From NCBI GenBank assembly GCA_017547865.1, contig JAFYOA010000271.1, positions 1 through 35,903 of the forward strand: a stretch of DNA of 35,903 bases. The letters are read 5' to 3'. Both the position numbers and the translations under genes were made by a program. This stretch comes from Clostridia bacterium. Its GTDB lineage: Bacteria; Bacillota_A; Clostridia; Oscillospirales; Acutalibacteraceae. The notes under the pieces were generated by a model that searched no databases, was not told where the DNA came from, and worked only from the letters and a program-made list of their open reading frames with translations. Positions 17,281 through 25,866 of the stretch are shown here, in pieces. How positions within the stretch are numbered: the first letter of the stretch is position 1; each line of letters begins with the position of its first letter.

Positions 17281-17307
17281 GGGACGATGCGAGCATCGTC
17301 CCCTACA
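17281..17307. repeat. Palindromic repeat with CCCTACA tail, copy 2
   Basis: A perfect 10-base stem GGGACGATGC/GCATCGTCCC with loop GA is followed by CTACA. It differs from the copy at 14532 by a T-A to G-C swap in the stem that keeps pairing intact, and by one loop base. Confidence 0.7.
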
Positions 17308-17343
17308 TTCTGTTTTCGGTTGAAAATCTTTTTCTGCAGCAGG

Positions 17344-18423
17344 TCATTCCTCAAAGCGCCACCGCTGCTGCAGAATGACCGCCGGGGCGTTTTCGGCACT
17401 GTGGGCATAAAACACCGTCAGCAGAGAACCGTCGGGCAGCTCCACCGTAGAGGGGTAGCCGAGATCGGCGCTGACGTGGTTATCATAGATCACATGGTCC
17501 ACATCCCAGGTTTTGCCGTTGTCGCGGCTAAACATCGCCTTGACACCGAACGGCTTTTTGGCGCGGTAACCGTAAGTACACACCAGCACGCCGGAAGAAT
17601 GGCACAGCAGGTGCGGCGGAGAACCGCCGTCATCGCTCAAAAGCTGGCGGGGCGTGCTCCAGGTCTTTCCTCCGTCGCAGGATTCCGACTGGAACACGGT
17701 GAACAGCCCGGCTGCGGGCTTCTGCACACGGATGTGCACCAGAATGCGGCCATCGGCCAGCGCAATGGCGTGGGGCTCGCAGGAAAGCGGGCACAGGCCG
17801 TCCGGGTCCACATTGGGGATCTCGCCCACGAATTCCGTGGTGCCGTCCTGCCGCACGGTATAGGCGCGGATGCAGTCTTTTTCGGGCATCTGCGCATCGG
17901 CTTCGCTGTAGGTGCGGCCCACCCACAGCAGGGTGCCGTCGGGCAGCTCCACCGGCCCGTGGGGAGACGTGACCGGGCACTTGTACATGGGACCGAAGGT
18001 CACGCCGTTGTCGTGGCTGATGCGGAAGGTGGCACCCAGAGCGGCCTTTTCCTCTTCCGGGGTGATCGTATCAAGATAGGCATGGTCGTAGGGTGTTTGG
18101 GCATAGCCGCGCTGAAATTCCACCGTATGGTTAAAGGAAGTGACCACCACGCCGCTTTCGCCGAACGGCGTTACGCCGCCGTCGCGGTCGTCCAGCACCG
18201 TATCGATCACCGGAGCGGGTGCGGTATAGGTCTCGCCGTTGTCTTCGCTGAACGCCAGCACCGTTTTGCCGAAGGGGCAGATGTGCCACAGGCGAAAACC
18301 GGAGGCAGCCACCGCCAGGCGGCCGTTTTTCAACCGTGCCACCGTGGGCCAGGCAAAATAATTGTGCCGGCCGGTGGGGTTTTCCATGATCACGCGGGGG
18401 TCGCCCAAAGAAACAACCTTCAT
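17344..18423 (-). CDS. BNR/Asp-box sialidase-like beta-propeller protein, cytoplasmic
   Basis: 359 aa. Four Asp-box repeats of the form S-x-D-x-G-x-T-[WYF] are visible: SEDNGETY (59-66), SHDNGVTF (136-143), SCDGGKTW (248-255) and SRDNGKTW (299-306). This is the signature of the six-bladed sialidase superfamily. There is no signal peptide, so the protein should stay in the cytoplasm. The family includes sialidases, rhamnosidase-like and other exo-glycosidases as well as non-enzymatic propellers; the substrate is not clear. It starts 21 bases after mutS2, with only a weak TGAGGCG ribosome binding site, and is the last gene of a long minus-strand series. A promoter of its own was not seen. Confidence 0.83.
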   Translation of the reverse strand: MKVVSLGDPRVIMENPTGRHNYFAWPTVARLKNGRLAVAASGFRLWHICPFGKTVLAFSEDNGETYTAPAPVIDTVLDDRDGGVTPFGESGVVVTSFNHTVEFQRGYAQTPYDHAYLDTITPEEEKAALGATFRISHDNGVTFGPMYKCPVTSPHGPVELPDGTLLWVGRTYSEADAQMPEKDCIRAYTVRQDGTTEFVGEIPNVDPDGLCPLSCEPHAIALADGRILVHIRVQKPAAGLFTVFQSESCDGGKTWSTPRQLLSDDGGSPPHLLCHSSGVLVCTYGYRAKKPFGVKAMFSRDNGKTWDVDHVIYDNHVSADLGYPSTVELPDGSLLTVFYAHSAENAPAVILQQRWRFEE

Positions 18424-18444
18424 ACAAACGCCTCATCTTCAAAA

Positions 18445-20841
18445 TTATTTCAGCTCTGCAATGGTCACGCCGTTTTCACCTTCGCCAAACACACCCAGGC
18501 GGAAGCTCTTCACGGCGGGGTGCTTGCGCAGGTGCTGCTGCACGGCGGCACGCAGGGCGCCAGTGCCCTTACCGTGAATAATGGTCACCTGGCCGCGGCC
18601 GGAAAGCTGGGCGTGGTCGATGAAGGAATCCACGTTCATCAGGGCCTCGTCCACGGTCTGTCCGCGCAGGTCCACTTCCAGAGAAGCCTCGCGGGCGGAA
18701 AGCTGCTTGGTCACGGTGCGGGTCTTCTTCTGGGGCTGGGCGCCGTTCTGAATTTTATTGTTCTCCAGCAGGCGCAGGTTGCCCATGCGCACGCGGGTTT
18801 TGATGAGACCGGCCTGCACCACCACCAGACCGCCATCTTTGGGCACTTCCAATACGGTGGCCTTTTTATCAATATCGAAGATCAGCACCTCATCGCCGGG
18901 TTTCAGGGCGCGGGGCAGCTCGTAGCCTTCGTTGGAACGGCCGCGATGCACCGGGTCGGAGGTGTTTTCCATATTCCGGATGCCTGCTTTCAGCTTGGCT
19001 TTCTGCTCAGCAGAAAGCTCTTTGTTGCGGGCCTTGCGGGCGGCTTCCAGCTCTTCCATCAGGGCATCGGCCTGGGCGCGGGTGGCCGCAACAATGCGGG
19101 CGGCTTCTTCTCTTGCTTTTTCCAGTTCTTTGGCGGCTTTTTCTTCCAGCTCGCGGCGCAGTTTTTCTGCTTCTTCCGCGGCTTTGGCGGCAGCGGCGTG
19201 TTCGCGGGCGGCGCGGCTGCGCTCTTCTTCCATGGCCAGGCGGCTTTCTTCCAGGTTCTGCACCACGGTTTCAAACTCGCTGCTTTCCTCAGAAACCAGC
19301 CCCTTGGCGCGTTCCACAATGCTTTCTTCTATGCCAAGGCGCAGAGAAATGGCAAAGGCGTTGGAACGGCCGGGCACGCCAATGAGCAGACGATACGTGG
19401 GCCGCAGGGTGGCCACGTCAAACTCGCAGCAGCCGTTTTCCACCCCGGGGGTCTGCAGGGCAAAGGCCTTCAGCTCCGCATAGTGGGTGGTCACCAGCAC
19501 TTTGGCGCCCCGCATACGCAGTTCTTCCAGCAGTGCCTGGGCCAAAGCGGCACCTTCCACGGGGTCGGTACCGGCACCAAGTTCGTCGATCAGCACCAGG
19601 CTGTTGTCGTTCACTTCTTTTAAAATGCCAACAATGTTGGTCATGTGGGCCGAGAACGTGGAAAGAGACTGCTCAATGCTCTGCTCGTCGCCAATATCGG
19701 TCAGCACCTGGGTGAACAGAGCCACCTCGCTGCCGGCATCGGCGGGGATCATCAGGCCGCACATGGCCATGAGGCAGAACAGACCGACGGTTTTGAGAGA
19801 AACGGTCTTACCGCCGGTATTGGGGCCGGTAATGACCAGTGTATCGAATTCATGACCCAGGGTAATATCGATGGGCACGACTTTTTCGGGATCGATGAGA
19901 GGATGGCGGGCACGCACCAGCTTGACCCGGCCATGGGTGTTCACCGCGGGCACAATGGCTTTCATTTTGTAGGCCAGGCGGGCCTTGGCAAACACAAGGT
20001 TCAAAGAAACAGCGCTGTTGTAGCCGGTGATGATGGGATCGGCAAATTCACCGGCCTGGGCAGAAAGTTCTGCCAGAATGCGGTCGATCTCATCTTTTTC
20101 CTGGGCACGCAGCACTTTAATTTCGTTGTTGGCTTCCACCACGGCCATGGGTTCAATGAACACCGTGGCGCCGCTGCCGGAGGTATCGTGCACCAGACCG
20201 GGCACTTCGCTGCGGTATTCGGCCTTTACGGGCACCACAAAGCGGCCCTCGCGCATGGTTACAATGGATTCCTGCAGGTACTTCTGGTATGTACCGGAAC
20301 GGCGCATTTTGTCCAGCTGTTCGCGCACACGCAGAGAGGCGTTGTTGATTTTACGGCGAATGGCGGCCAAAGCGGGAGAAGCGGTATCGGCCACTTCCTC
20401 TTCGTTCTGCACCGTCAGGTCAATGCGTTCTTCCAGGTATTTGTTGGGGTACAGGTTTTCGAACCGGCCATCCAGGGCGGTTTTCATGCCCTCGCTCTTG
20501 GCGCGCCAGTCACGCAGGGCACGAATGGCACGCAGGGTAGCGTTCACCGCCAAAAACTCCGGCAGACCAAGCACACCGCCGGCCTGGGCGCGGCGCAGGG
20601 CGTTGGTCACATTGGTAAGCCCATAAAACGAGGGCGCACCGAACCGGGCCATCAGCACAAAGGCATCGTCGGTTTCCTGCAGGCGGTAGGCAGCCTCGTC
20701 CGGCTGAGCGCAGGGTTCCAGCTCCGTTGCCATGCGGGCAGCATCGGCACAGGTGGTCTCCTGGGCCAGCATGGTCAAAATTTTATCCAGTTCCACGTCC
20801 CGCAGGGTTCGGCGGCGAATACCGGGTTGGTTGGTCATCAT
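18445..20841 (-). CDS. mutS2: MutS2 ATPase/endonuclease, ribosome collision rescue factor
   Basis: 798 aa, normal for MutS2. The start at 20841 follows AAAGGAG. The core has the MutS helical domains, Walker A GPNTGGKT (339-346), the LSTFSAHM signature (393-400), Walker B LVLIDELGAGTDP (415-427) and TTHYAELKAF (451-460). A long Glu/Ala/Lys-rich coiled coil spans about 520-640. The C-terminal Smr domain carries the nuclease motifs VDLRGQT and IIHGKGTGALR. MutS2 is known to suppress recombination in some species and to act on collided ribosomes in B. subtilis. It begins 29 bases after recO, as part of the same series. Confidence 0.97.
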   Translation of the reverse strand: MMTNQPGIRRRTLRDVELDKILTMLAQETTCADAARMATELEPCAQPDEAAYRLQETDDAFVLMARFGAPSFYGLTNVTNALRRAQAGGVLGLPEFLAVNATLRAIRALRDWRAKSEGMKTALDGRFENLYPNKYLEERIDLTVQNEEEVADTASPALAAIRRKINNASLRVREQLDKMRRSGTYQKYLQESIVTMREGRFVVPVKAEYRSEVPGLVHDTSGSGATVFIEPMAVVEANNEIKVLRAQEKDEIDRILAELSAQAGEFADPIITGYNSAVSLNLVFAKARLAYKMKAIVPAVNTHGRVKLVRARHPLIDPEKVVPIDITLGHEFDTLVITGPNTGGKTVSLKTVGLFCLMAMCGLMIPADAGSEVALFTQVLTDIGDEQSIEQSLSTFSAHMTNIVGILKEVNDNSLVLIDELGAGTDPVEGAALAQALLEELRMRGAKVLVTTHYAELKAFALQTPGVENGCCEFDVATLRPTYRLLIGVPGRSNAFAISLRLGIEESIVERAKGLVSEESSEFETVVQNLEESRLAMEEERSRAAREHAAAAKAAEEAEKLRRELEEKAAKELEKAREEAARIVAATRAQADALMEELEAARKARNKELSAEQKAKLKAGIRNMENTSDPVHRGRSNEGYELPRALKPGDEVLIFDIDKKATVLEVPKDGGLVVVQAGLIKTRVRMGNLRLLENNKIQNGAQPQKKTRTVTKQLSAREASLEVDLRGQTVDEALMNVDSFIDHAQLSGRGQVTIIHGKGTGALRAAVQQHLRKHPAVKSFRLGVFGEGENGVTIAELK

Positions 20842-20870
20842 AGGGGTCTCCTTTCGGAAAAAAGCGAACT

Positions 20871-21611
20871 TCAGCCGCAAAGGCTGTGGTAAAAATCCAG
20901 GGCAGGCAGCTTTTGTGTCAGGGTAGCGCGCACATAGCGTTCCGCCGCCACAGCCAACTGCCGCTGAGAGGCTTCTCCCAGAGTAAACGAAAATATCTTT
21001 TCAAAATCGGAATACACGATATGGCGCATGGCCTGCAGCACCCCCGGGGGAACCGCCACGCCGCCGGCGGGCGGCACACAGTTGCCGCACAGCAGCAGCC
21101 CTTCCTGGGGGTAAAAGACCATGGCCGGTTCTTCGTAAACACCGCATTTACTGCAGGCCACCAGATCCGGCATAAAACCGGCAATGGAAAGCAGCCGCAG
21201 CTCCACCGCCGCCTTCAGCAGCAGCGGCGGGCGGGTATTTTTGGTAAGAAAATGCAGGGCGTTGAGCACCAGCCGCAGAATTTCCGCGGCATCCATGCCA
21301 TCCACCGCCACCACGCCGGCCAGTTCGCAAAAATACTGGGCCAGCGAAAGGCTGGTCAGATCTTCCCGCAGGCCGAAGAAAACTTCGATGGTCCGGGCTT
21401 CGTTCACCATGAACTTTTCCTTGCCCTCGCTGATTTTAAACTGAGAATAGCACAGCAGCTGGGTGGCCGCGTGCAGAGAACTCTGGTAGCTTTTCGCCCG
21501 GCGGGCAAAGGCCCGCACCACGCCGCGGTCACGGGTGAGGATCCAGATCAGGCGGTCGCTCTCGCCCACCGTCATTTCCCGAATCACCAGGCCATCTGTT
21601 TGAAATTGCAT
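20871..21611 (-). CDS. recO: DNA repair protein RecO
   Basis: 246 aa. The ATG at 21611 lies 6 bases after GAGGAGA and lines up with the known RecO N-terminus (DGLVIREMTVGESDRLIWILTRDRG, an OB fold). It binds single-stranded DNA and helps RecR load RecA during recombinational repair. The C-terminal zinc-binding cysteines are present: CSKC (153-156) and CGNC (175-178). The upstream small gene overlaps the start of recO by 83 bases in another frame. Its place after era and before mutS2 follows the usual order in Clostridia. Confidence 0.94.
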   Translation of the reverse strand: MQFQTDGLVIREMTVGESDRLIWILTRDRGVVRAFARRAKSYQSSLHAATQLLCYSQFKISEGKEKFMVNEARTIEVFFGLREDLTSLSLAQYFCELAGVVAVDGMDAAEILRLVLNALHFLTKNTRPPLLLKAAVELRLLSIAGFMPDLVACSKCGVYEEPAMVFYPQEGLLLCGNCVPPAGGVAVPPGVLQAMRHIVYSDFEKIFSFTLGEASQRQLAVAAERYVRATLTQKLPALDFYHSLCG

Positions 21612-21723
21612 CGGCATTCTCCTCACCGGTGTCGGTGTGTGCGTCCCGCAGGCGGGCGTACTGCAAATATGCCTGCACGCTGCCGGTGGCGCAAAAATTC
21701 ATCCAGGCCGTTCGTTCGTCCAT
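21529..21723 (-). CDS. yqzL: YqzL-like small protein
   Basis: 64 aa. GGAGGAACC lies just before the ATG at 21723. The segment AWMNFCATGSVQAYLQYARL matches the short YqzL family (pattern W-x2-F-x2-TG-x3-AYL), which in B. subtilis lies between era and recO, exactly this context. The function of YqzL is not known. The known family members are about 45-50 aa; here the frame runs on for 83 bases into recO, giving a polar tail after residue 37. Either a stop codon was lost or the tail is genuine. Coupling of recO translation to this gene is likely. Confidence 0.72.
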   Translation of the reverse strand: MDERTAWMNFCATGSVQAYLQYARLRDAHTDTGEENADAISNRWPGDSGNDGGRERPPDLDPHP

Positions 21724-21861
21724 ATTGGTTCCTCCTTGCACAGGGAGTGCACCAACAGTATTTGCAGGTATGCAAAGGAGTATGAACGGAAAATAATTTG
21801 TCTTTCGACAAAAAGCGGCAAAATATTGCCGGGGAATGTGGTATGGCAGGCAAATCCCGCA

Positions 21862-22662
21862 TCACAGCCAGAAGGTATCTCCATCGTGGGCAATGGTCAC
21901 GGGGTACGGCAGGCCGGTGTAATAGGCCAGCAGCTTCTGTTCGCCGGGCTCCACATCCCAGCTGTGCCCCACCATATTGTGCCAGCGGTTCGCAATGTGA
22001 ATGAACAGCAGGCGGTCAAACTTCGCCTGCATCAATGCTTCCATGGAATCCTCCGGCTGGTAGTGGGTGGCTTCGCACAGGCAAAGGTCAAAATGCTGTT
22101 CGGCAGAGATCTTCGGGAAATCCTTGAAATCGCTGCGCAGGTCGCCCGTATGCAGAATGGTTTTGTTTTCTTTTTTAAAGTGCAGCACATAGGCCAGGCT
22201 GCAGGGGTCACCCTCTGTGCGGCCGCGGGTGCGCAGGTGTTCGGTTCGAATGCCGGTCACGTGCAGATTTTCATCGTCGTACACTTCGCCCACATCAGCC
22301 ACGGCGTATTGCAGCCAGGGGTTCTCCGGGTTCTCGTGCACGGCGGCAAACCAGGCTTTCAGTGGGGCAATGGCTTTTTCTTCCGGCAGGTGAATGGTCA
22401 CCGGAAACACCCGGTCTTTGGGGTATTTGGTGGTCTGTTTCATCAGGCCGGGCAGGCCGCCGGCGTGGTCATCGTGCATATGGGTAATGAACACCGCGCG
22501 CAGGTTCTGCACCCGCAGTCCCTTGCGGCGCAGCAGAGCTTCCGCCGGGGCACCGGCATCCAGCAAATACAGGGTGCCGTTGTCGCACTCATAGGCGGTG
22601 GAACTGTTGAACCGGCTGATGGTGGAATCGCCGTGGGCTGTACCCAGGGTATGGATCTTCAT
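21862..22662 (-). CDS. Metallo-beta-lactamase fold hydrolase
   Basis: 266 aa. AGAGGTG lies 5 bases before the ATG. The zinc-binding motif THMHDDHAGG (60-69) is intact, with the later metal ligands in ILHTGDLRSD and the C-terminal HIANRWHN region. No signal peptide is present, so it is a cytoplasmic enzyme. The family covers RNases, lactonases, phosphodiesterases and thiol hydrolases; the sequence does not allow a choice. It sits between era and yqzL-recO, where no gene of this kind is found in B. subtilis, and is co-directional with them. Confidence 0.9.
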   Translation of the reverse strand: MKIHTLGTAHGDSTISRFNSSTAYECDNGTLYLLDAGAPAEALLRRKGLRVQNLRAVFITHMHDDHAGGLPGLMKQTTKYPKDRVFPVTIHLPEEKAIAPLKAWFAAVHENPENPWLQYAVADVGEVYDDENLHVTGIRTEHLRTRGRTEGDPCSLAYVLHFKKENKTILHTGDLRSDFKDFPKISAEQHFDLCLCEATHYQPEDSMEALMQAKFDRLLFIHIANRWHNMVGHSWDVEPGEQKLLAYYTGLPYPVTIAHDGDTFWL

Positions 22663-22724
22663 AGTAACACCTCTGTTAAGGTTACAAATAAACTGGCAGA
22701 ATCTGAACCGGGGAAACTGCCCGC

Positions 22725-23651
22725 TTAATTATTAAAATCGTTGGAATCGAAGCCAAAGGCGTGCAGCAGGTTCTGCTTATTGCGCCAGTCTTCTTTCACT
22801 TTCACCCACAGCTGCAGGTTGATCTTGCAGTCAAAGAACTTTTCCAGATCCTGCCGGGCGTAGGTGCCCACGCGCTTCAGCATGGAGCCGCCCTTGCCGA
22901 TGATGATGGCCTTATGAGAGGGGCGCTCGCAGAAAATGGTGGCATCCACATCGATGATGCCGGGGTTATCTTCCCGTTCACGCATCCGCTCGGTCACCAC
23001 AGCAATGCCATGGGGCACTTCTTTATCCAGCAGGCGCAGCAGTTTTTCGCGCACGATCTCTGCCGCCAGCACGCGTTCCGGCTGGTCGGTCAGGGTATCT
23101 TCGTCAAAGAAATGCTCGCCGGGCTGGCACTGCTTGCACAGCTCGTCCCGCAGTTCCTTCATGCCGTTGCCATCCCGTGCAGAGACCGGCACCACGGCTT
23201 CGAACTCAAACAGAGAAGAAAGCGATGCGATCTGTTCCATCAGCGGGGTCTTGTCCTGCAGCATATCGATTTTATTGATGGCCAGCACCGCAGGAATGTG
23301 CTGCTTCTGGAAACGTTCGATCAATTCACGGTCGGCCGGAGAAATACGGGTGCCGGCTTCCACCACCAACAGGCAGAAATCCACACCGTTCACCGATTCT
23401 GCCACGGCTTTTTTCATGTAATCGCCCAGGCGGTCGCGGGGCTGCAGCAGGCCGGGGGTATCCAGAAACACCAGCTGGTCGTCGCCTTCGGTGTACACGC
23501 CCATAATGCGGGTACGGGTAGTTTGGGGCTTGCTGGAAACAATGGAGATCTTCTGGCCCAGCAGAGCATTAAGAATGGAGGACTTACCCACATTGGGGCG
23601 GCCCACAATGGCGCAGAACGCGCTGCGCTGCTTCATTTCAGGTTCAAACAT
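22725..23651 (-). CDS. era: Ribosome assembly GTPase Era
   Basis: 308 aa, standard length. The GTPase domain has G1 GRPNVGKS (17-24), G3 DTPG, G4 NKID and G5 SA. The C-terminal KH domain shows IIIGKGGSMLKRVGTYAR. Era binds the 3' end of 16S rRNA and checks maturation of the small subunit. AAGAGGT precedes the ATG at 23651. The gene follows dgkA after 15 bases in the usual ybeY-dgkA-era order. Confidence 0.97.
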   Translation of the reverse strand: MFEPEMKQRSAFCAIVGRPNVGKSSILNALLGQKISIVSSKPQTTRTRIMGVYTEGDDQLVFLDTPGLLQPRDRLGDYMKKAVAESVNGVDFCLLVVEAGTRISPADRELIERFQKQHIPAVLAINKIDMLQDKTPLMEQIASLSSLFEFEAVVPVSARDGNGMKELRDELCKQCQPGEHFFDEDTLTDQPERVLAAEIVREKLLRLLDKEVPHGIAVVTERMREREDNPGIIDVDATIFCERPSHKAIIIGKGGSMLKRVGTYARQDLEKFFDCKINLQLWVKVKEDWRNKQNLLHAFGFDSNDFNN

Positions 23652-23666
23652 ACGTTACCTCTTATA

Positions 23667-24173
23667 TCAATCTGTTTTCTTGTTGTTTTTATTTTTGGCA
23701 GAAAAACCGCAGATAAACCACACCGAGAACACTGCGGAAAGCAAAAGCAGGGCCAGCCGCCAGGGCTGTCCCCAAAATTCACGGGCAATGGCCGCCAGCA
23801 CAGCCGGCTGCCAGAACAGCACCAATGCCACGCCCACAGCGCACACCGCCGCGGCCAGCACGGCACCGGCTGCCATATCCTTCACCCGGCCAATGGCGGG
23901 GTCGTATTCTCCGCACACCCGGTCACACAGGCGTTCCAAGGCGCTGTTGGCCATTTCCAGGCCACACACCAGGCCAAACAGCACAAACAGCAGCGCGTAT
24001 TCGCCCCGCGCAAACCCATACCAGCGCGAAAAATACAGCACATACACCGCAGCCACCAGGTGAAACCGCAGGTGGCTTTCTTCTCGCAATGCAACCCACA
24101 ACCCGCGCCCGGCAGCCGCAAACGAAGCCAGCTGCCGACGCAGAGGGGATTTTTTCTTATTCTTCAAACACAT
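23667..24173 (-). CDS. dgkA: Diacylglycerol/undecaprenol kinase DgkA
   Basis: 168 aa membrane protein. The family signature is EMANSALERLCDRV (73-86) followed by VKDMAAGAVL (97-106), which holds the acidic active-site residues. In Gram-positive bacteria DgkA phosphorylates undecaprenol. The usual three membrane segments are present, and a further hydrophobic segment at about 138-156 makes the protein longer than the common 125-140 aa. It overlaps the end of ybeY by 17 bases. No ribosome binding site is evident before the ATG, so coupling is likely; TTG at residue 3 is an alternative start. Confidence 0.93.
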   Translation of the reverse strand: MCLKNKKKSPLRRQLASFAAAGRGLWVALREESHLRFHLVAAVYVLYFSRWYGFARGEYALLFVLFGLVCGLEMANSALERLCDRVCGEYDPAIGRVKDMAAGAVLAAAVCAVGVALVLFWQPAVLAAIAREFWGQPWRLALLLLSAVFSVWFICGFSAKNKNNKKTD

Positions 24174-24657
24174 AGCTGGCAGTAGCAGGCAGGCCCAGCT
24201 GGCTCATCACCAGTTCTTCTTTTTCGCGCATACGCACGCGGTCCATGCCGTTTTCTTCGTGGTCGTAACCCAGCAGGTGCAGCATAGAATGCGCGGTGAG
24301 GTACCCCGCCTCGCGCTCAAAGGAATGGCCATAGCGTTTGGCCTGTTCCACGCACTTGGGAATCGACAGCACGATATCGCCCAAAATCTTGGCGCCGGTG
24401 GAGTGGTTCTCATCGTACACGCCGTTTTCGCCCAGAGGGAACGAAAGCACGTCGGTGGCGGAATCTTTATTTCTGTACTGGCTGTTCAGTTCGCGAATCT
24501 GCTCGTTATCCACAAAAGTCACGCTGACTTCTGCGGGATAAGGGAACTCTTCCATGCGCAGCACCGCATGGCAGGTGCGGCGGATCAGCATGCGCAGGCC
24601 CGTCGGGATCTTCACGGCTTTTTGACGATTTGTGATGATGACTTTTACTTTTTCCAT
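24157..24657 (-). CDS. ybeY: Endoribonuclease YbeY, rRNA maturation factor
   Basis: 166 aa. The metal-binding motif AHSMLHLLGYDHE (122-134) has the H-x3-H-x5-H pattern at His123, His127 and His133. The segment NSQYRNKDSATDVLSFPL (58-75) is the second signature. YbeY processes the 16S rRNA 3' end and takes part in ribosome quality control, and works with Era, which lies two genes downstream. AAAGGATGG precedes the start. It follows phoH after 58 bases. Confidence 0.97.
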   Translation of the reverse strand: MEKVKVIITNRQKAVKIPTGLRMLIRRTCHAVLRMEEFPYPAEVSVTFVDNEQIRELNSQYRNKDSATDVLSFPLGENGVYDENHSTGAKILGDIVLSIPKCVEQAKRYGHSFEREAGYLTAHSMLHLLGYDHEENGMDRVRMREKEELVMSQLGLPATASYVFEE

Positions 24658-24715
24658 AATACTGCCATCCTTTCATTTCCCTCTAAAAATATATTTGAAG
24701 AGCCGAACGCTCTTG

Positions 24716-25690
24716 TTAACGGTCCAGTTTGCCGGTTTGGGCGGCCTGTTCGTAGGCGCGGATGATATCCTGCACCAGGCGGTGGCGCACCACGTCTTTT
24801 TCTGTAAAGCGGAACTGGGCAATGCCATCGATGTTCTTCAGCAGGCGCATGGCGTCTTTCAGGCCGGAACGCTTGCCCCGGGGCAGGTCGATCTGGGTGA
24901 TATCGCCGGTGATGACCATTTTGGAATTAAAGCCCAAACGGGTCAGGAACATTTTCATCTGCTCGCCGGTGGTGTTCTGGGCTTCGTCCAGAATAATAAA
25001 GCTGTCATCCAGGGTGCGGCCGCGCATATAGGCCAGCGGGGCCACTTCAATGCTGCCGCGCTCCACGTACTTCTGGTAGGTCTCCGGGCCCAGCATATCG
25101 AACAGCGCATCGTACAGGGGGCGCAGGTAGGGGTCTACCTTCTGCTGCAGGTCGCCGGGCAAAAAGCCCAGGCTTTCGCCGGCTTCCACCGCCGGGCGGG
25201 TCAGCACAATGCGGTTCACTTCATCTGCACGGAAAGCCGCCACCGCCATGGCCACCGCAAGGTAGGTTTTTCCGGTACCGGCCGGGCCAACGCCCACGGT
25301 GATGGTATTCTTCCGGATGGCCTCGCAATACTGCTTCTGGCCCACGGTTTTGGGGCGAACCGGCTTGCCCTTGCTGGTGATGCACACACAGTCACCGGAG
25401 AGAGACGGCACCGCATCCTCGCTGCCCTCGGCAGCCATATCCATGCAGTAGCGCACGTTCTGCTCGGTGATGATCTCGCCGCGGGCAGCCAGTTTCATCA
25501 GGCTTTCGATGACACGGGTAGCCTTGTACACGCCGTCCGGATCGCCGCTCACCTTGATCTCGGAATCCCGGCTGGTCACCGCAACGCCGTACTGCTTTTC
25601 GATCATCCGCATATTGGAATCCAGGTTGCCGAACACGCCGGCGGCCAGATCCATGCGTTCTATATTGATTTTCTGTTCAAAAGAATTCAT
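24716..25690 (-). CDS. phoH: PhoH family ATPase
   Basis: 324 aa. The order of an N-terminal KH-like region and a P-loop domain fits PhoH. Walker A is GPAGTGKT (135-142), Walker B FIILDEAQNT (231-240), and sensor-like VITGDITQIDLP follows at 259-270. AGAGGGC lies before the ATG at 25690. PhoH is linked to RNA metabolism and, by fusion and neighbourhood, to YbeY; its precise action is not settled. In B. subtilis yqfF/pgpH lies between phoH and ybeY; here that gene is missing. A leader with three hairpins separates it from yqfD. Confidence 0.95.
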   Translation of the reverse strand: MNSFEQKINIERMDLAAGVFGNLDSNMRMIEKQYGVAVTSRDSEIKVSGDPDGVYKATRVIESLMKLAARGEIITEQNVRYCMDMAAEGSEDAVPSLSGDCVCITSKGKPVRPKTVGQKQYCEAIRKNTITVGVGPAGTGKTYLAVAMAVAAFRADEVNRIVLTRPAVEAGESLGFLPGDLQQKVDPYLRPLYDALFDMLGPETYQKYVERGSIEVAPLAYMRGRTLDDSFIILDEAQNTTGEQMKMFLTRLGFNSKMVITGDITQIDLPRGKRSGLKDAMRLLKNIDGIAQFRFTEKDVVRHRLVQDIIRAYEQAAQTGKLDR

Positions 25691-25866
25691 TCGCTGCCCT
25701 CTTTAAACGGAGAATTTCCGCCGCACACCGGCGGCTGTATTTTTGGCGCTTTTGTGGGAAGAAGTTTCACCCCGTCCCACCGCCGCGGACAGTGCTGTCC
25801 GCCCGGTACGCACAGGCGGCAGTACCACTGCACCCCTGCTGCCAAAGCCGGATTTTTTATTATTAT
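25691..25866 (-). promoter_or_regulatory. Hairpin-rich leader before phoH
   Basis: Downstream of the promoter at 25867-25896 the presumed leader contains hairpins at 25819-25831 (GCAGT/ACTGC, 3-base loop), 25785-25802 (GCGGACAG/CTGTCCGC, 2-base loop) and 25754-25780 (GTGGGA/TCCCAC). None has a T-run. It may be a regulatory leader or a site of palindromic repeats; no known riboswitch was recognised. Confidence 0.4.

Noticed and set aside
17287..19623. A 778-residue open frame on the plus strand
   Set aside because: It lies antisense to the sialidase-like gene and mutS2, both with clear motifs; long antisense frames are expected from this codon bias.
19653..20892. Plus-strand frame of over 400 residues antisense to mutS2
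   Set aside because: MutS2 motifs on the other strand are unambiguous; the frame has no start signal or known domain.
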